Translations under genes and position numbers: made by a program
Notes under the pieces: model-generated
Told to the model about the DNA's origin: nothing
The model's database searches: none
What the model saw: only the letters and a program-made list of their open reading frames with translations
Assembly: GCF_905475345.1 (NCBI RefSeq)
Contig: NC_066589.1
Coordinates: 5,702,001 to 5,766,000 of the forward strand
DNA from: Vespula vulgaris
Lineage: Eukaryota; Arthropoda; Insecta; Hymenoptera; Vespidae
Direction: 5' to 3'
Length of the DNA stretch: 64,000 bases
Part shown: positions 1 to 13,501 of the stretch, piece after piece
How positions within the stretch are numbered: position 1 is the stretch's first letter
Layout: every line of letters starts with the position of its first letter

Positions 1-212
1 TAATAAAAATGATTTTGTTATTTAAAAAGACATTGGAATGACTAAAATTAAACAGATACAAGATCAATGATTGATCTTCTTCAAAGATTGTATAAATGTA
101 TATTAGCAATTTTGATTATTGATAACTTGTAATATTTAAAATATATTGATAAAAATAATATATATGTCATCTTTTAGATATATAAAAGATTAATTATTAA
201 AGAAAGTTCGCA
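1..212 (+). promoter_or_regulatory. 5' flank / 5' UTR of Crag
   Basis: Very AT-rich leader before the Crag start codon. A possible acceptor (cttttag, ending near 178) would place a 5' UTR exon start just before the ATG at 213. The first exon and promoter would then lie left of the window. No clear TATA or initiator pair is visible. Confidence 0.4.
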
Positions 213-3200
213 ATGGATGAAAGGAGAGTAGCAGATTATTTTGTTGTTGCTGGTTTACCTGGCCATAATGATGACCTTATAGGAGAAAATGAAGTTAATG
301 AAGAATTAGAAGATTGGTGTCAAGAGGGAACACATTTGAAAGATATACATATGCAACCTCCTATCACAGATCTTGCTGTAATTTTTCCAGCTTTGGGTGA
401 ACATTGTCCTGAAGGCTATACATTGTTAGAATATACTGTATCAGGCTTCCCAGCTGATTTAAATCATGGCAGCTTACGAACAAATGAATGTTATTTATGC
501 TATAGGAGAGGTCGGGATAAACCACCATTAGTTGATATTGGTAATTTTTTAATGTAAAATTATTAATGACAAAAGTTATTAAAATTATATTGAGTATAAT
601 ATGATACATTTTTGAAGGTGTAATATATGAAGGGAAAGAGCGCATAATGCAGGATGCACAAATGGTACTAGAAACTCCCAAAGGGCATGTAGCAAATGTA
701 AACAATTCTACTTCAAAAATTTTTGTAACATATAGACGGGCCAGTCAAAAGATGCCTTGCAATTCTCTTGTTGTTACTGATATATGTGTTATTTTGACAA
801 ACAAAGGGGAAAATTCTCCACATGCGTTTTGTGTCATTAATAAGAATTTAAATAAGGGGATGTTAGGCAGTGATGTATTTTTATGCTACAAGAAATCCAT
901 GAATCGTGCTAACCTTATATCATTCAAGCCAACAATACTTTATAAATATCCTACAACTGATTATAACAGTTTCGTTTTTCCAAATTCTGTTGCCATGTTT
1001 TGTTTACCTATGGGTGCAACCATAGAATGTTGGCCAAAAATGGCTTGTAAACCTAAGTCATTATTTTCAACATTTGTCTTAACAGTCGCAGATGCTGCAC
1101 AAAAGATATATGGCTCAGCAATAACATTTTATGAAGAGTTTACATTGCCACCAGATGCTCTAAGCTGTAAAGGAAATTTGGATATGAAAGATATTGAAGA
1201 AAATACAAAAAATAATGGTATGTGATTTGTTTATTTATCAACTTTTTAAGTTTTCATATTAATTAAGCATGGTTGCACGAAATAAAGATAGTATCATATA
1301 AGCTGTTAATAACTAATGTATAAAAAAAATGCATTTTTCTATTTTTTTCTTTTTTTTTCTTTTTTTTTTTTTGAACATTTTTGGTTATTTTATATGTAAC
1401 CTTTTAATGTGCATTTCAGCTGATAGTATTGAATTAACGGAGGAGTTTCATCAACCAAAAGCAAAAATGTTCAGAAAATATGGAATACTTAAGAAGCTTA
1501 ATATATCCCAATGGGCAAAATTACAATTTACAGATCCTAGCAGTCAGTCATTAAATATCAGCAAGTCAATATGTATATTGTCACATTGGCCATTTTTTGA
1601 TACATTTGAAAAATTTCTAGTCTTTTTGCATAGCATGGTCAATGGAAAACCTCAAAATGTTTCAATAGAAAAGTATATTTCTTATTTTTTGTGTGATATA
1701 CCTTTCCCAAGCCCACAAAGGTCAAGAATTCTTGTGCAACTTAGCAGTAAAGATATGCTAATCCTGACTCAGCCAGAAGATTTAGTTTGGCCTAGATCTG
1801 GTGCCAGTTTTAGACAATTATTAATCAATTTGGGTCCTGATAATTGCTTATTGATATTGCTCCTAATCTTAACAGAGCAAAAGATATTGGTTCATTCATT
1901 ACGGCCTGATGTGCTAACTTCAGTGAGTGAAGCTATTGCAATGATTTTATTTCCATTTAAATGGCAATGTCCATATATACCACTTTGCCCATTAGGTTTA
2001 GCCGAGGTATATATGATTTTAAATTTAATTGTAAAAGTTATTTACTACATATTATTTATTAAATCTAATATCTTAATATGTAAATTACAGGTCTTGCATG
2101 CACCATTACCATTTTTAATTGGTGTTGACTCCAGGTTTTTTGATCTATATGATCCACCTTCTGATGTTAATTGTGTAAATCTTGATACAAATAATATAGC
2201 AATCTGTGATGACAAAAAATATTTGAATGTAAAATTACTTCCGAAAAAGGCAGCTAGACAACTTCGAAATTGTCTAGAACATCTCTATTCAAAATTAATA
2301 TCTCTTGGAAAGATATATTCTTCTCAAAAAGGTAATCATACATTAGATACGTGATATAAATAATTTATAAATGGATAACGTGCATATATATTTTACATTT
2401 CAGATCAAGAACATGACGATTTTAGTGTAGATAAAGAATTCCAACAAAAACAAAAAGAACAAGCTTTGGAACTTGAAATACAAGATGCTTTTTTAAAATT
2501 CACTGCTACTATTTTAAAAGGTTATCGATCTTTCCTGTTACCAATTACAAAGGCTCCTACTGTAGGATCAACTGATCCAACAAGTTTATTTAATATACAA
2601 GAATTTTTAAGAAGTCGTGATAAGGCACATGCAAAATTTTATAGTATGCTTGTTAGAACTCAAATGTTCATAAGGTAAATAATATGTGAAATCAATGTAC
2701 TATTCTCACTAGATATACATTTATGTTTTTATATCTAACGTATCTCTGTTTTTTTAAATTAATTTTTTAATGGTTACTCTTAGATTCATAGAAGAAAGAA
2801 GTTTTGTATCTGATATGGATATGGCTGGCCTAGCTTTTTTTGATGAGTGTACTGAACGTGTGGAGGAAGAGAATGGTAGAAAAATTTGTTACTTTATATT
2901 TTTTATATTTTTATATTTATACATTAATAGACATTAATTTAATAATTTGTCGTATATATGAGATAACAAGAATCATATTTTATTTATTACAATTTCAGTC
3001 ACACTTTTGGAATTAGATGAATCTCAACATAGCGAACGTACAGTATTCATACCTCCTCCTGAAGCAGGACCAAACCAAGGACCTTTTATATATAAAACGT
3101 TTAAATTAAATCCTGAATTAATGAGGCCTGAAAAAAATTTTAATTTAAGGAATCCAGCTTTAAATGCTTTTGGAATTGTACCTGGAAGTCCTATGGCACG

Positions 3201-4051
3201 TAGGACTAAGCATGAAATAAAAGTAGCTCAGAAAATGGCGCGTAAACAGGTAAACAATTGTATATAAAGTATTTGTTGTAAATTATTTGAGTTACTTTAT
3301 AATCTTTATTTTATTTATAGGCAGCAATGCCTGATAGATGGGCTAGATGTTTACTTGGAACGTGTTACAGTCTCTGGTTTTTACATTTACCAGCGATGTT
3401 GCAGGTTTCCAGTCAACCAGCCGCAATTTTGCATCAAGCATATGAATTATTAGTTCGAATGCAAAAATTACATCTTGATCCTATGGAAGAAGTATACATT
3501 TTATACTTGTATGAATTATATGATACGTGAAGGACAAATAAATATTGCATTTGTTTATAGGTTTGTTATAGAGCTATGATGCAACTTTGTGGATTATATG
3601 GACAACCATTATTAGCTGTTAAGTTATTATTTCATATGAAACGTAGTGGTGTTCAACCAAATGCGCTAACATACGGATTTTATAACAAAGTTTGTGATCT
3701 TTTTAATTAAAATTTTTTATATGAGATATATAATTATATATATTATATATATAATATATTAATCCTATTTTTTTGTAGGCTGTCCTTGAAGCAACATGGC
3801 CTTCTGATATGACAAATTCAAGTCAGTTAATGTGGAATAAATTACGAAATGTTATCGTTGGTGCAGCTTTGTTTAAAAAGGCTGGCAGAAAAGGTGCCAG
3901 AAGAAGACTTAATTCCAATGTTGATTTTTTAAATACTGATGGAATAACCGAGGAAATGGAACATGCTCTTTCCAGATCTAGTCTTGATAGTAGTCACTCT
4001 CAAGATACAGAAGCTGCTCATAGTGACTGTGAGTCATTCATTACTTATAAG

Positions 4052-4150
<99 letters not shown>

Positions 4151-7100
4151 TTATTTAATATTAAATTTTTTGTTATTTTTTTCTTACAGCAACAAAAGGT
4201 AGCTCTGTGCCTGATTTACCAGGATATGGATCATATGAATTGAAAGCAAAACTTCTTAGACAAAACAGTATAGTAAAAGATCAAGCGTTGCTGAATATGG
4301 TGCAATCAGAGAAATTAAATCGCTCTTTTAGTAATCCAAGGTATTATACAGAATAATAATTATCATTAGTTTTGGATGTATCCAACAGGATGATTATGTA
4401 CCGTTTATGTTATGCACGAAATATGCATGTATAAAAATAACTGCTATCTGCATATTATACTTCTAAAAAGCTTGCATTGATGATACTATGTTACGGTGCT
4501 GGTATAGAATAGTACGCAGTACCGAATCGCCCTTGAAGAGTCCTGTACGAACACCAGTTACTGAAAATGATCCATTGGGAGCTCTAATTAATGATGAAAC
4601 GCCAGTTGTGTCACCTTCTGAGGAAAATGACTCCAATTGCTCAACTAGTACTTTAACAGTTTTAAATAATACTGTTGAAGAAAGACCAGGTGGACCACTT
4701 TTATTTAGAAGGTATAAAAAATTTTACAAAATTTAGTTACAACTAATATGGCATGATCACTGTATCTTTGCTATATAAAGAGAAGGTTCTTTATAAATAT
4801 AAAATATAATTATAATTTATAATATTTTATTAATTGCTTTATTTACATATTAGTGCTTATTGCATTTTTCTTTTTTATTTGTGAGACTTGCAAATTATTT
4901 TCAGTAATATTTTACCACGGAGTGCAACATTTCATCAAGCAGTAGATGAAAGTAGTACAACAGTAAGTGGTAATTTACAAAGGAGCGAAACGATGCCTCA
5001 TTCAGTAGCACCACCAGGTGAGGAGAGAGAAAAAGAGAGACTGGAAATAAGCAGTCTTTGGTCGCAAAAGGACAGTGTGACATCTAGTTTATCTAGCCTA
5101 GGATCCAGTTTAAAACTTAGTTTTGGGTAAGGCAGAAAATTATATTAAAGGTACAAGTATTTTCTAATATACATTGAACACAGATTTACAAAAAAAGATT
5201 TCATATATATACGTTCAATAACTATTCTTAATTATAACTTCGTGTGATAAAAAATGAAACAAAGTAAATAGGAGAATGCTTGTACTATCTTATATTAATT
5301 AAAATTTTTTTATATATTTAATTTCTCAGGTAAAGTAGTTTTCCTATTTAGTCTTTTCATTATAAAGTCAATTTGATTTTCTTTTCATCATTATTTTGCA
5401 TGTGTGTTTTGAGTTCTTGTATCATTTATTAATGTAGACGATACTCAGCCAGCGGGTTAGCATTTACTAAAAATAAGGAATTAATATTATCAAATCAGCT
5501 CATCGAATCTCTTAATCTGTCCAGTTATATCAGGTATGTGATATCAATGCTACTTTTAAAGACAGAAATTGCTTAAGTATAATTTTTATTTAGTTATGCA
5601 CTATCACATTAGTAGGAAAAGACTATACATCCAGACAGTATGTTTAATAATATTTTCACGTCTCTTTCCTTATCAATAATTCTATATATCTTTTTAGTCC
5701 ATCAGGCTTGGCTGGAAAGAAATCCAATGAGATAATATTGGGTGGCTTAAACAGTTTGAAATCAGCTGCAACAAGTGTTGCCAAAAAATTTGATGAAATA
5801 AAAGAAGCTATATCTGCAACAAGTACTCCCGTTAAACTTAAAGAACGCGATCAAAAATTAGGATGTGGAGTTTCACACGAATCATTAGATTCTTGTATCG
5901 ATGGATCCTTGCAAGATCGAAATGAAGTCTCTGCCAGATTGTCTGGTGCGTTATATAATCGATGCTGACATTTTCTTAGTCAGAAAAAATAAGGGATATT
6001 TATATATACAATGATAGATGCGCGCGCGCATATGTTGCATTGATGTAAACATTGCGACTGACTAAGAAGATATAATACCTATTGTTTCTATTTTTGCAAT
6101 GTATATGATATTTTGTTCGAATAGGTGATGGAGCTTTGGATGTATATTTGTTATATGAACTTGGAGAATGTTTATATCCCAAAGGTTCTAGAGAGTTAGA
6201 AGAACGTGCTGCTATTGAATTTGTACTTTCAAGCGCTAGTAGATGTCATAATTGTGCTGCAATACTTTATGATGAAGAGATAATGGCAGGCTGGCAACCA
6301 GAAGATTCTAATTTAAACACGGTTTGTCAGTATTGTGACAAAGCCACAGTTCCGCTTCTTACGGTTACTATATTAGATTACAGGTATACAAAAATTATTA
6401 TAACATAGTTATTATAACATGTTAATTATATATGTATTTCTGTTTATTAAGATGTAAAACAAATGAAAAAAGCAGCGATCCTTTAATGGGAGCTTTAGTC
6501 GAACTTTCGGATAAGCCGAGAGAGCAACTGGAGCCAATTACAATACCGTATCTAAATCCATTGGTTTTGAGAAAAGAATTAGAAAGTGTATTAAGTCAGG
6601 AAGGTGATACATGTTTAACTAGACATATATTCATTGAAGAACATCCAATAGTATATTGGAATCTAATATGGTATTTTGAAAGAATTAATTTAACAAGTCA
6701 TCTCTCTGACCTTTGGTTGCATAATGATGCAAATAAGCAACTACAAAGCAACTCTAATTCTGTGAGTATAAGAACAATGTGGGATAATGAGAGAATTCAT
6801 ATGGGTCGATTGCCAATGTATCTCCAGTGGAAACTAAATGCTACAGAAGACCGAACGTAAGGATCGTTATACTTTTTGTATATGATATTAGCATGGCTTC
6901 TAAAAATTATATATTGAATGTAAACGTACTGAGTTGGCAGCTTTCGTTATATTACGTGTGTACAATTATAGTAGAAATATGAGTTACACTTTTTTGAGAT
7001 AAATATGAATTCGTTTTATTAAACTCGTTTTAAAAAGTACTGATTTATAGCATTTCTTTTTAGATAAATAATTATGTATAAAATGAAGAATATTGATGTT

Positions 7101-8284
7101 TTTGCAGGGATTAAATGGTACTTAGATATTATTTAACAATTTTTTAGGGATTAGATATTTCTAGGGATTTATAGAATTATATATATATATATATATAATT
7201 TATCATGCATACAACATGCAACTATACTGAGTAAACAATTTAATGTGTATTAATAAGCTCTTTAACTTTTACCAGGTTGTATATAAGAAGCATACCAAAG
7301 TTTTAATGAAAACGTGACTGTTTCTATACAAGAGCATTAAGTTGTATTGTTCCAAGTGTGACACATGACATACAGATCAAATGTTTTTTGTATATTTTAT
7401 TTAATATTATATATTTATCACTTTGTAGATATCTGTCAAGATGTTTTGTATGTTAGATTAATTCTACTTAAATACGGAAAAATTATTATGCATGAAATTA
7501 ATATTTGTACTGCTTAGAAAAACATAATTTATGCTCTTGGTATATAATCCATACCACATTATGTAAACTTAATTATCAGATAGGCACGTGAACTTGTGCA
7601 CATCATTTCTTGTTATTGTAGCAGCATGGGCGTCTGTAGGAATGTACCTTGAAAATCAGTTAAAGTAAAAGTTATATTGTCATAAATCTAAATTATTTGC
7701 ACAGTACAGTGTGTTACATATAAAAACATTTAATAAAAGATTAGAACTTTTGCGATTCCAGGAGAGGCTGTATCTGCTTGGTTTATGCATTCAACACCTG
7801 CAGACGTCCATGTATCCAAACTGGGATTCTATACTAACTCTTTGGCGTCAATTTATTTGAAGGAATATAAAATTATGCTAGAATATTTTTCTTATGTTCA
7901 CAAAATTGAAATTTTCTCTCTAATAAGTCGTAACTCGTAGTTTAAGGTAATATTATTCAATGCTGTAAAATGGTATATCGAGGAAGATGATTTATAGTTT
8001 TAATTAACTTGACACTTTCAGATTAATGCAAACGATAATATCATACGTACGTTGCAATGACTTGACAGAACCTATAAAAAGAGTGGCCTTAGAAAGAAGT
8101 AAAAATCAATCTGAAGAGGAAGCTCCATTTTCTATTTATAGAGATATTTTGTTTTTGGCATTTATTGCTGTTGGTGGAGGAAATATTCATCAAGGTAGAA
8201 TTTATTAAAGATAAAGTTAGGTTGAACGCGTGTATGCATGTGTTATATATTAAATTATTTTAATTTTTATATTAGATCTATACG

Positions 8285-8332
<48 letters not shown>

Positions 8333-8506
8333 TGACATAATCATTTAATCCATGAATTGTATTTTTTAGGAGTTTTCGATAAACAGTACGGTTCCGCTTT
8401 AGAACGATTAACAGAAAACGAAGAACACCTACTTCATAAGCAGGATGCCCCTCCGTCCCTAATGTCGCTATGTTGTAGACATTATTTTAAACAATTAATC
8501 GTTTGA
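213..8506 (+). CDS. Crag: DENN domain-containing protein 4 / Crag, Rab guanine-nucleotide exchange factor
   Basis: Exons: 213-540, 618-1217, 1420-2006, 2091-2331, 2404-2674, 2784-2875, 2999-3249, 3321-3491, 3561-3689, 3779-4028, 4190-4340, 4508-4711, 4905-5126, 5438-5533, 5698-5945, 6125-6383, 6452-6856, 8022-8194, 8370-8506. They total 4815 nt and give 1604 aa; every junction is GT-AG and in phase. The N-terminus MDERRVADYFVVAGLP is typical of DENND4/Crag. The tripartite DENN module spans roughly residues 110-600 (e.g. LPFLIGVDSRFFDLYDPP). PPR-like helices lie at about 790-890 (AYELLVRMQKLHLDP, LLFHMKRSGVQPNALTYG). A CxxC...CxxC zinc-ribbon-like site lies near 1320-1345 (CHNCAAILY, VCQYCDK). 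In flies Crag activates Rab10 and Rab11 and controls polarised basement-membrane and rhodopsin traffic; that role is inferred by homology. The intron before exon 18 (6857-8021) is far longer than the others. Confidence 0.97.
4053..4148. repeat. (CA)n microsatellite in a Crag intron
   Basis: About 48 uninterrupted AC units fill most of the intron 4029-4189. The tract ends about 40 nt before the acceptor, so it lies close to the branch-point region. It is intronic: the exon ends at the GTGAGT donor at 4029. Confidence 0.97.
7560..7860. other. Structured, GC-richer patch inside the long Crag intron
   Basis: Two GC-richer islands (about 7580-7660 and 7755-7855) stand out in the AT-rich intron 6857-8021. 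Positions 7625-7640 and 7797-7812 are inverted copies that pair over 16 bp with two G:U wobbles. The second island alone can fold with a lower stem of 7757-7764 against 7822-7830. Function is unknown; an intronic structured RNA is one possibility. Confidence 0.4.
8289..8330. repeat. (AT)n microsatellite in the last Crag intron
   Basis: About 20 TA units lie in intron 8195-8369, upstream of the acceptor at 8367-8369. Confidence 0.95.
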
Positions 8507-9760
8507 AAAAATAATCGAATGCAATGAGTATTATGTTTACCAAAATACTCGTGAAAAATTTTGAGGGAAAGTTATTGGATTAGACTTTAGACCAAACATA
8601 TAAGATTGAATGCACAATGCACGTGAAAATTGTTAATATCGTGCTAGCCAACAATTGTGACAAAGATCATAATGTATCAAACGTTGTTATGTCATTTAAC
8701 GAAAGTGATTGTTTATTTTATTACAACGATTCTTATTATTCCCCGTTATTGCATGCGGGTCAAAAGTAACGTGATCAAATCAGCGCAACATACGCATTCA
8801 ATAACATAGGATTTCTTAAAAATGATATACGTCCAATGTTTCATACCGTTTCCGTTTTCACACGATGTTATTTCTATCGCCTTGAATTGAAATCGAAATC
8901 GAACTCGAGATATACATATGCATCGTTAAATCTAAGAGTATAACATGGGAAAATGCTAAGTACCAAAGAATTTATAAATTACATAGTAACACGTACAGTT
9001 ATATTTTTCCAGATATTTGACGGACATTCTTTTTTCAATCTGTTTTTCATAAATCCTTGTATCTCACTATTCAAAGTGCAACTTTACAGGCAAGTTTACA
9101 AAGTTGCTAATCATTGTTTTCTTTTACGTCGAAAAGAAGAAGATCGATGTTTCTCAAATTTAATAATATTTAGCTAATAGGATCTGGTAATATATTTTCC
9201 TGTACTCTTAGATAGAACAAACATATATATGTGCGAACAAAAACACAATGTAAGTATTGGTTTTATGTATCGTACACCTTCCTGAAGGCATAGCATTAAT
9301 TAGCAATGTGTGAATTTCGGCCAATATGTGGCTGTAGCATGTATGATCTAAATATGTAGTTTGCAATCAAGTATCTGGATTTTGGACGATAATGTTATTT
9401 AACGTGAGGGGATATTAAATCTATAAGCTCTGTTTAAAATCCTGAAAGATCAAACGGAGCGACTAATAAACGAGCTAAAATTTTAATTACTTTGTGTAAA
9501 ATAGCAGGAAGAAGGATTGTCATACGGTGACAATGAAGGTTGTCCTTATGACATGTATGTTTATCAAAGCACGTATGCATCGATGCATTTTGTGTTTTCT
9601 TGTGGTAGAAAAGTCGCAACAATGAATATTATACATCTCTTACAGAATTTCTTCTCCTGCCTATTTTTTCTTCTGCTTTCAATTTTTTATGCCATGTATA
9701 TTTTATCTTGAATACTGAACGAACAAACAAAACACAGAAAAATAAATAAATGTATTATTG
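8507..9760 (+). other. Probable 3' UTR of Crag
   Basis: AT-rich non-coding sequence follows the TGA at 8504-8506. Short open frames in it (e.g. 8953-9177, 9517-9711) have no family resemblance. AATAAA-type hexamers near 9740-9750 are a plausible polyadenylation signal, so the 3' UTR may end shortly after. The exact end cannot be seen. Confidence 0.4.
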
Positions 9761-10436
9761 CACGCGCGCTCACACGTATAAACATACATACTTATATAAA
9801 CACATAAATAAATGACATAGTAGATCCATAAAAGTCGATCTCGACATATTTTACAAAAAATAATATCGTCCGTTTAGTAACTGAGGCATAGAAATCGCGT
9901 GTCTTAATTGTAAATACAATTGACGATTGATACAAATTAAATTTATTCGACAGTAATATTTAGTATTTTTTATTAATTGCGCTATATCGCGCGCAGAATA
10001 TAAAGTTATTGCGCAGTCCGATTTTATAATAAAATGGAATGCTTGCCAATTGCATGTGCATATAAGTACTTGTATATAAAAGCGCATGTATACCGATTGA
10101 TCTTGCGACATGAAATCATTCGTTATGTAAAATTTGCATGTGTACAAAATAAGAACATGCACATAAAAATGTGCACTTGTACAGCCTTGTATATGCACCA
10201 TAGATATGCGTATTGATGATGGATTTCTTTGGCAATATTGTGCAATACAGGACTGGCTTGTTTTGAATTAAACTATTAAAATTATTTAACAGAAAACTGT
10301 GTATATACGAACAAATAATAAAAATTAGATCGTAATTTTTCCGTGGAAAATTAATCACGATGAAAGCATAGTGTATTCTGAGACGTGAAAGTATATAGTT
10401 ACTAGCAATTTTCTCTCTTTTTTTATTTTTATTGTG

Positions 10437-10493
<57 letters not shown>

Positions 10494-11384
10494 CATACAG
10501 ATATCATTTTAACTTCTCATATTATTTCTAAAAGTAATTCCTCTTGTTCTATAAAAACGGTCCATCCTGTATCTATACGAATTATTATCAACTAGATGTT
10601 GATAAAGCCATATACAAAAAAAATATGTAACTATTTTCGATAATATACCGCCTTTAAACTTAACAGGACGAGTGTGCACTATGACCTTTCATTTTCCTTA
10701 ATGTATGTACAAAGCAATAAAGGTACTAAAATGCATTATTTACTTAATAATGCAAAATTATAGAGATTGTTTGTAAAAAATATAAAAAATATATATATAT
10801 ATACGAATTCGGTAAAGAACCTTTGATACAGTCTTTTATCTGAGCAGCACGCGCGCAAGAAGCAATAAATAATACTCGAGAAGGATGTAACCGTATACAG
10901 GATGAGCAAATTGCAAATAAACTCGTATAAAAAGATAAAAAGAAATAAAATGTTAAGTTTTATCACGAGTTCGTTTGTTATTATCAATATTTATTATATC
11001 GTAAGTGTCTTAGACGATTTGAAAAAACGATCTCCGAATAAAGTGATGAAATTCATGAATTCTACACTCTTTTGATGTGTAGTACAAGAGAACGAAGCGA
11101 TTAATATTATATGCGTAAATGCAGCATTTCTAGCGATTATTATACAAGTAGTATTATTGTTACAGTAGTATGCATAATAGCGGAGTTCCTAAAATATTTT
11201 CTTTGCAATATATAAAAATCATTTTTCATTCTTCAATCCTTTGAAAGAAAAGAGGATCAAATGTATATATACAATTTGCAATATATACATATACATACAT
11301 AAATGTAAATGTATACACACACACACACACACACATACCTACAAAATAGAAGTTAATGTTTAAAACAGTGTTATATGCGATAAA
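9761..11384. other. Intergenic, no gene seen
   Basis: This is AT-rich spacer between the convergent Crag and ionotropic-receptor genes. It holds an (AT)n tract at 10438-10489 and a short (CA)n near 11312-11334. Open frames on both strands are short, low in complexity and lack recognisable domains. Confidence 0.6.
10438..10489. repeat. (AT)n microsatellite
   Basis: About 26 uninterrupted AT units in intergenic DNA. An open frame on the minus strand here that reads as Tyr-Ile repeats is produced by the repeat. Confidence 0.95.
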
Positions 11385-11707
11385 TCATGTTTATTTAATA
11401 ACAAATAATACGTTCCACACGTAGAAATAACACATATGTAGACATCTAAATTAACAATTTCGAAAGCCGAAATTACGAAATAACACATGTGCCTTTTAAT
11501 TATATATGTATATTGTAACGCGTAGAAGAGAATTATATCGACGTCATTCCTATACCTTTTGTATAACATTAGGCGATATTAAAAAAAAAAGAGAAAAAAA
11601 ACAAAAGAAAGAGAAAAAAGAAATTATTGTAAGCCAATTTCATTCGTAATTAACTTTTGAAAATTATAAAATTATACATATTATGTACGTGTACATATAT
11701 ATACATG

Positions 11708-11751
<44 letters not shown>
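11385..11751 (-). other. Probable 3' UTR of the ionotropic receptor gene
   Basis: Minus-strand sequence downstream of the stop codon. A minus-strand AATAAA (plus-strand tttatt near 11390) could be the polyadenylation signal. An (AT)n tract at 11711-11751 abuts the stop codon directly. Confidence 0.4.
11711..11751. repeat. (AT)n tract adjoining the receptor stop codon
   Basis: About 20 AT units end immediately before the minus-strand TAA (plus-strand 11752-11754). Length changes here would act on the very start of the 3' UTR. Confidence 0.9.
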
Positions 11752-11755
<4 letters not shown>

Positions 11756-12487
11756 GCAGTATATTGAAACAAAAAAGCTGATGGCGTCCTTATAGGTATC
11801 AGTCTCTGACCACCGCTTCTATCTACAACTACGTAATAATTACGTCCGTTAATGTTATGTCGTTTACCCATAAAAGAGGTATTTCCTACATTATATTGAT
11901 ATAATGGTGGTGGGCTTCTCTTATTTACACTAACGTTATTATCCCGCCAATGATTATTATTAGTAGTAGCGTACAAAGGTAATCGTGATCTCCAAGAAGA
12001 TTGTTCTGAATTTTCTTTGTACTTTATAATTTGTTTTGCAACTTTTGGTAATTGCTTCGCGCTTTTCTTATTCTTCGTACAAGAATTAATATATTTGATG
12101 ATAAATTCTATTATGAAAACGATCATTGCAATAATATATCCGGCTATAATAACTTTGTAAGTCAAAAATAAATCAGTATTTCCCAGTTGCCTTTCCATCG
12201 ATTGAAGATCCACCGGACAAATATTAGCCAATGGAAGATCCCTTTCTTTCACATATTTGATTAAACCAGATTCTATTAGAGAAGATAACCTGTAAGAACA
12301 TAGTAGATTTCTATAAACATTTTTTTTTTTATCTTTGATATTATTACATCCGTGCGAACTATGTTTAATTTATAATTAATCCTCTTAACAAATTGTTGAT
12401 TGGTTACGAGTATACTCATGTTTGTACAACGCATATATATGCAACTTATGTAATTATTATATTATAAAATTATGTATGTTGTTAGTT

Positions 12488-12518
<31 letters not shown>

Positions 12519-13420
12519 GGTTTATGTGCTTAATTTTGATATTAGTAATTTTCCTGTACTTTTAATATTTTAATAATGATTTTAATTAAATTGTGGATCA
12601 ATGAAATATATTATTTTTTGCATATAATATCCGGTCAACAATGTGTTAACTATTATAAAAAGTTATAAAATTTTGACAATGAATAGACCTTACACTTTAT
12701 TTATGGCATCCACGATAGTCGAGTGCAAAGGAAAAGCGAATGCTCGATTTTTGGAAAGAATACTTCCTGGCATGATAACATAAGTACAACGTTTGTTGTG
12801 CTCCAAACCTTGACGAGTCTTATTGATATAATCCTCGAATAATAACTTTCGAAAATAGTGACGTTCTCCGAGATAAAGTTTTTCTATATAGATTCATTTA
12901 TCGAAAGAAAATATTTAATTAATGTAATGTTCATCATTAATCTCTTTCTATAATTACAAATTTACGAACTATTTTCGACGGTATCAAAAATGAAACTTGC
13001 TGGTTCTTTGTATATCTTCATATATTCTCCTTGAAATTTCGTTTGGTTTAACAATGTTAATTCATTTGCATAAGGCTGAAATTAATGAACCGAATCGTTA
13101 AAATGTACAATTATTATAAATAGTATTTTGGTATGAAAATGGTACAATTAAAAAATTAATATTAATATTATTAAGGAACGTTCAACCTGAGATAAAAGAT
13201 ACTCTATCACACGTCCTTTAAAAGTGACCCATTTATATTCTTTGTTCACTATATCTTTTATATTGTTAATCGGTAAAGTAAATTGTGGCTTCGTAAGGAA
13301 TGCTGTCAAATTAGCGGTATAAAATGAAGTCAGAATTAATATAAAAATCCACCAGGTAGCGAAGAGCATCCTCGTTGAATCTGAAGTAATAATTTTATGT
13401 AATAATTTTACTGATATATT

Positions 13421-13501
<81 letters not shown>

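Noticed and set aside
3809..4243. Open frame with a long Thr-His repeat running through the (CA)n tract
   Set aside because: The Crag exon ends at the GTGAGT donor at 4029 and resumes in frame at 4190. The repeat lies in the intron.
7762..7857. Stop-delimited reading ERLYLLGLCIQHLQ... after an AG in a Crag intron
   Set aside because: Its frame does not match the phase-2 donor at 6856. The Crag protein is continuous without it when exon 17 joins exon 18. The reading is better explained by the structured island.
7570..7860. Possible minus-strand coding exons nested in Crag
   Set aside because: Short open stretches exist, but stops break them and no consistent splice pair, start codon or family was found.
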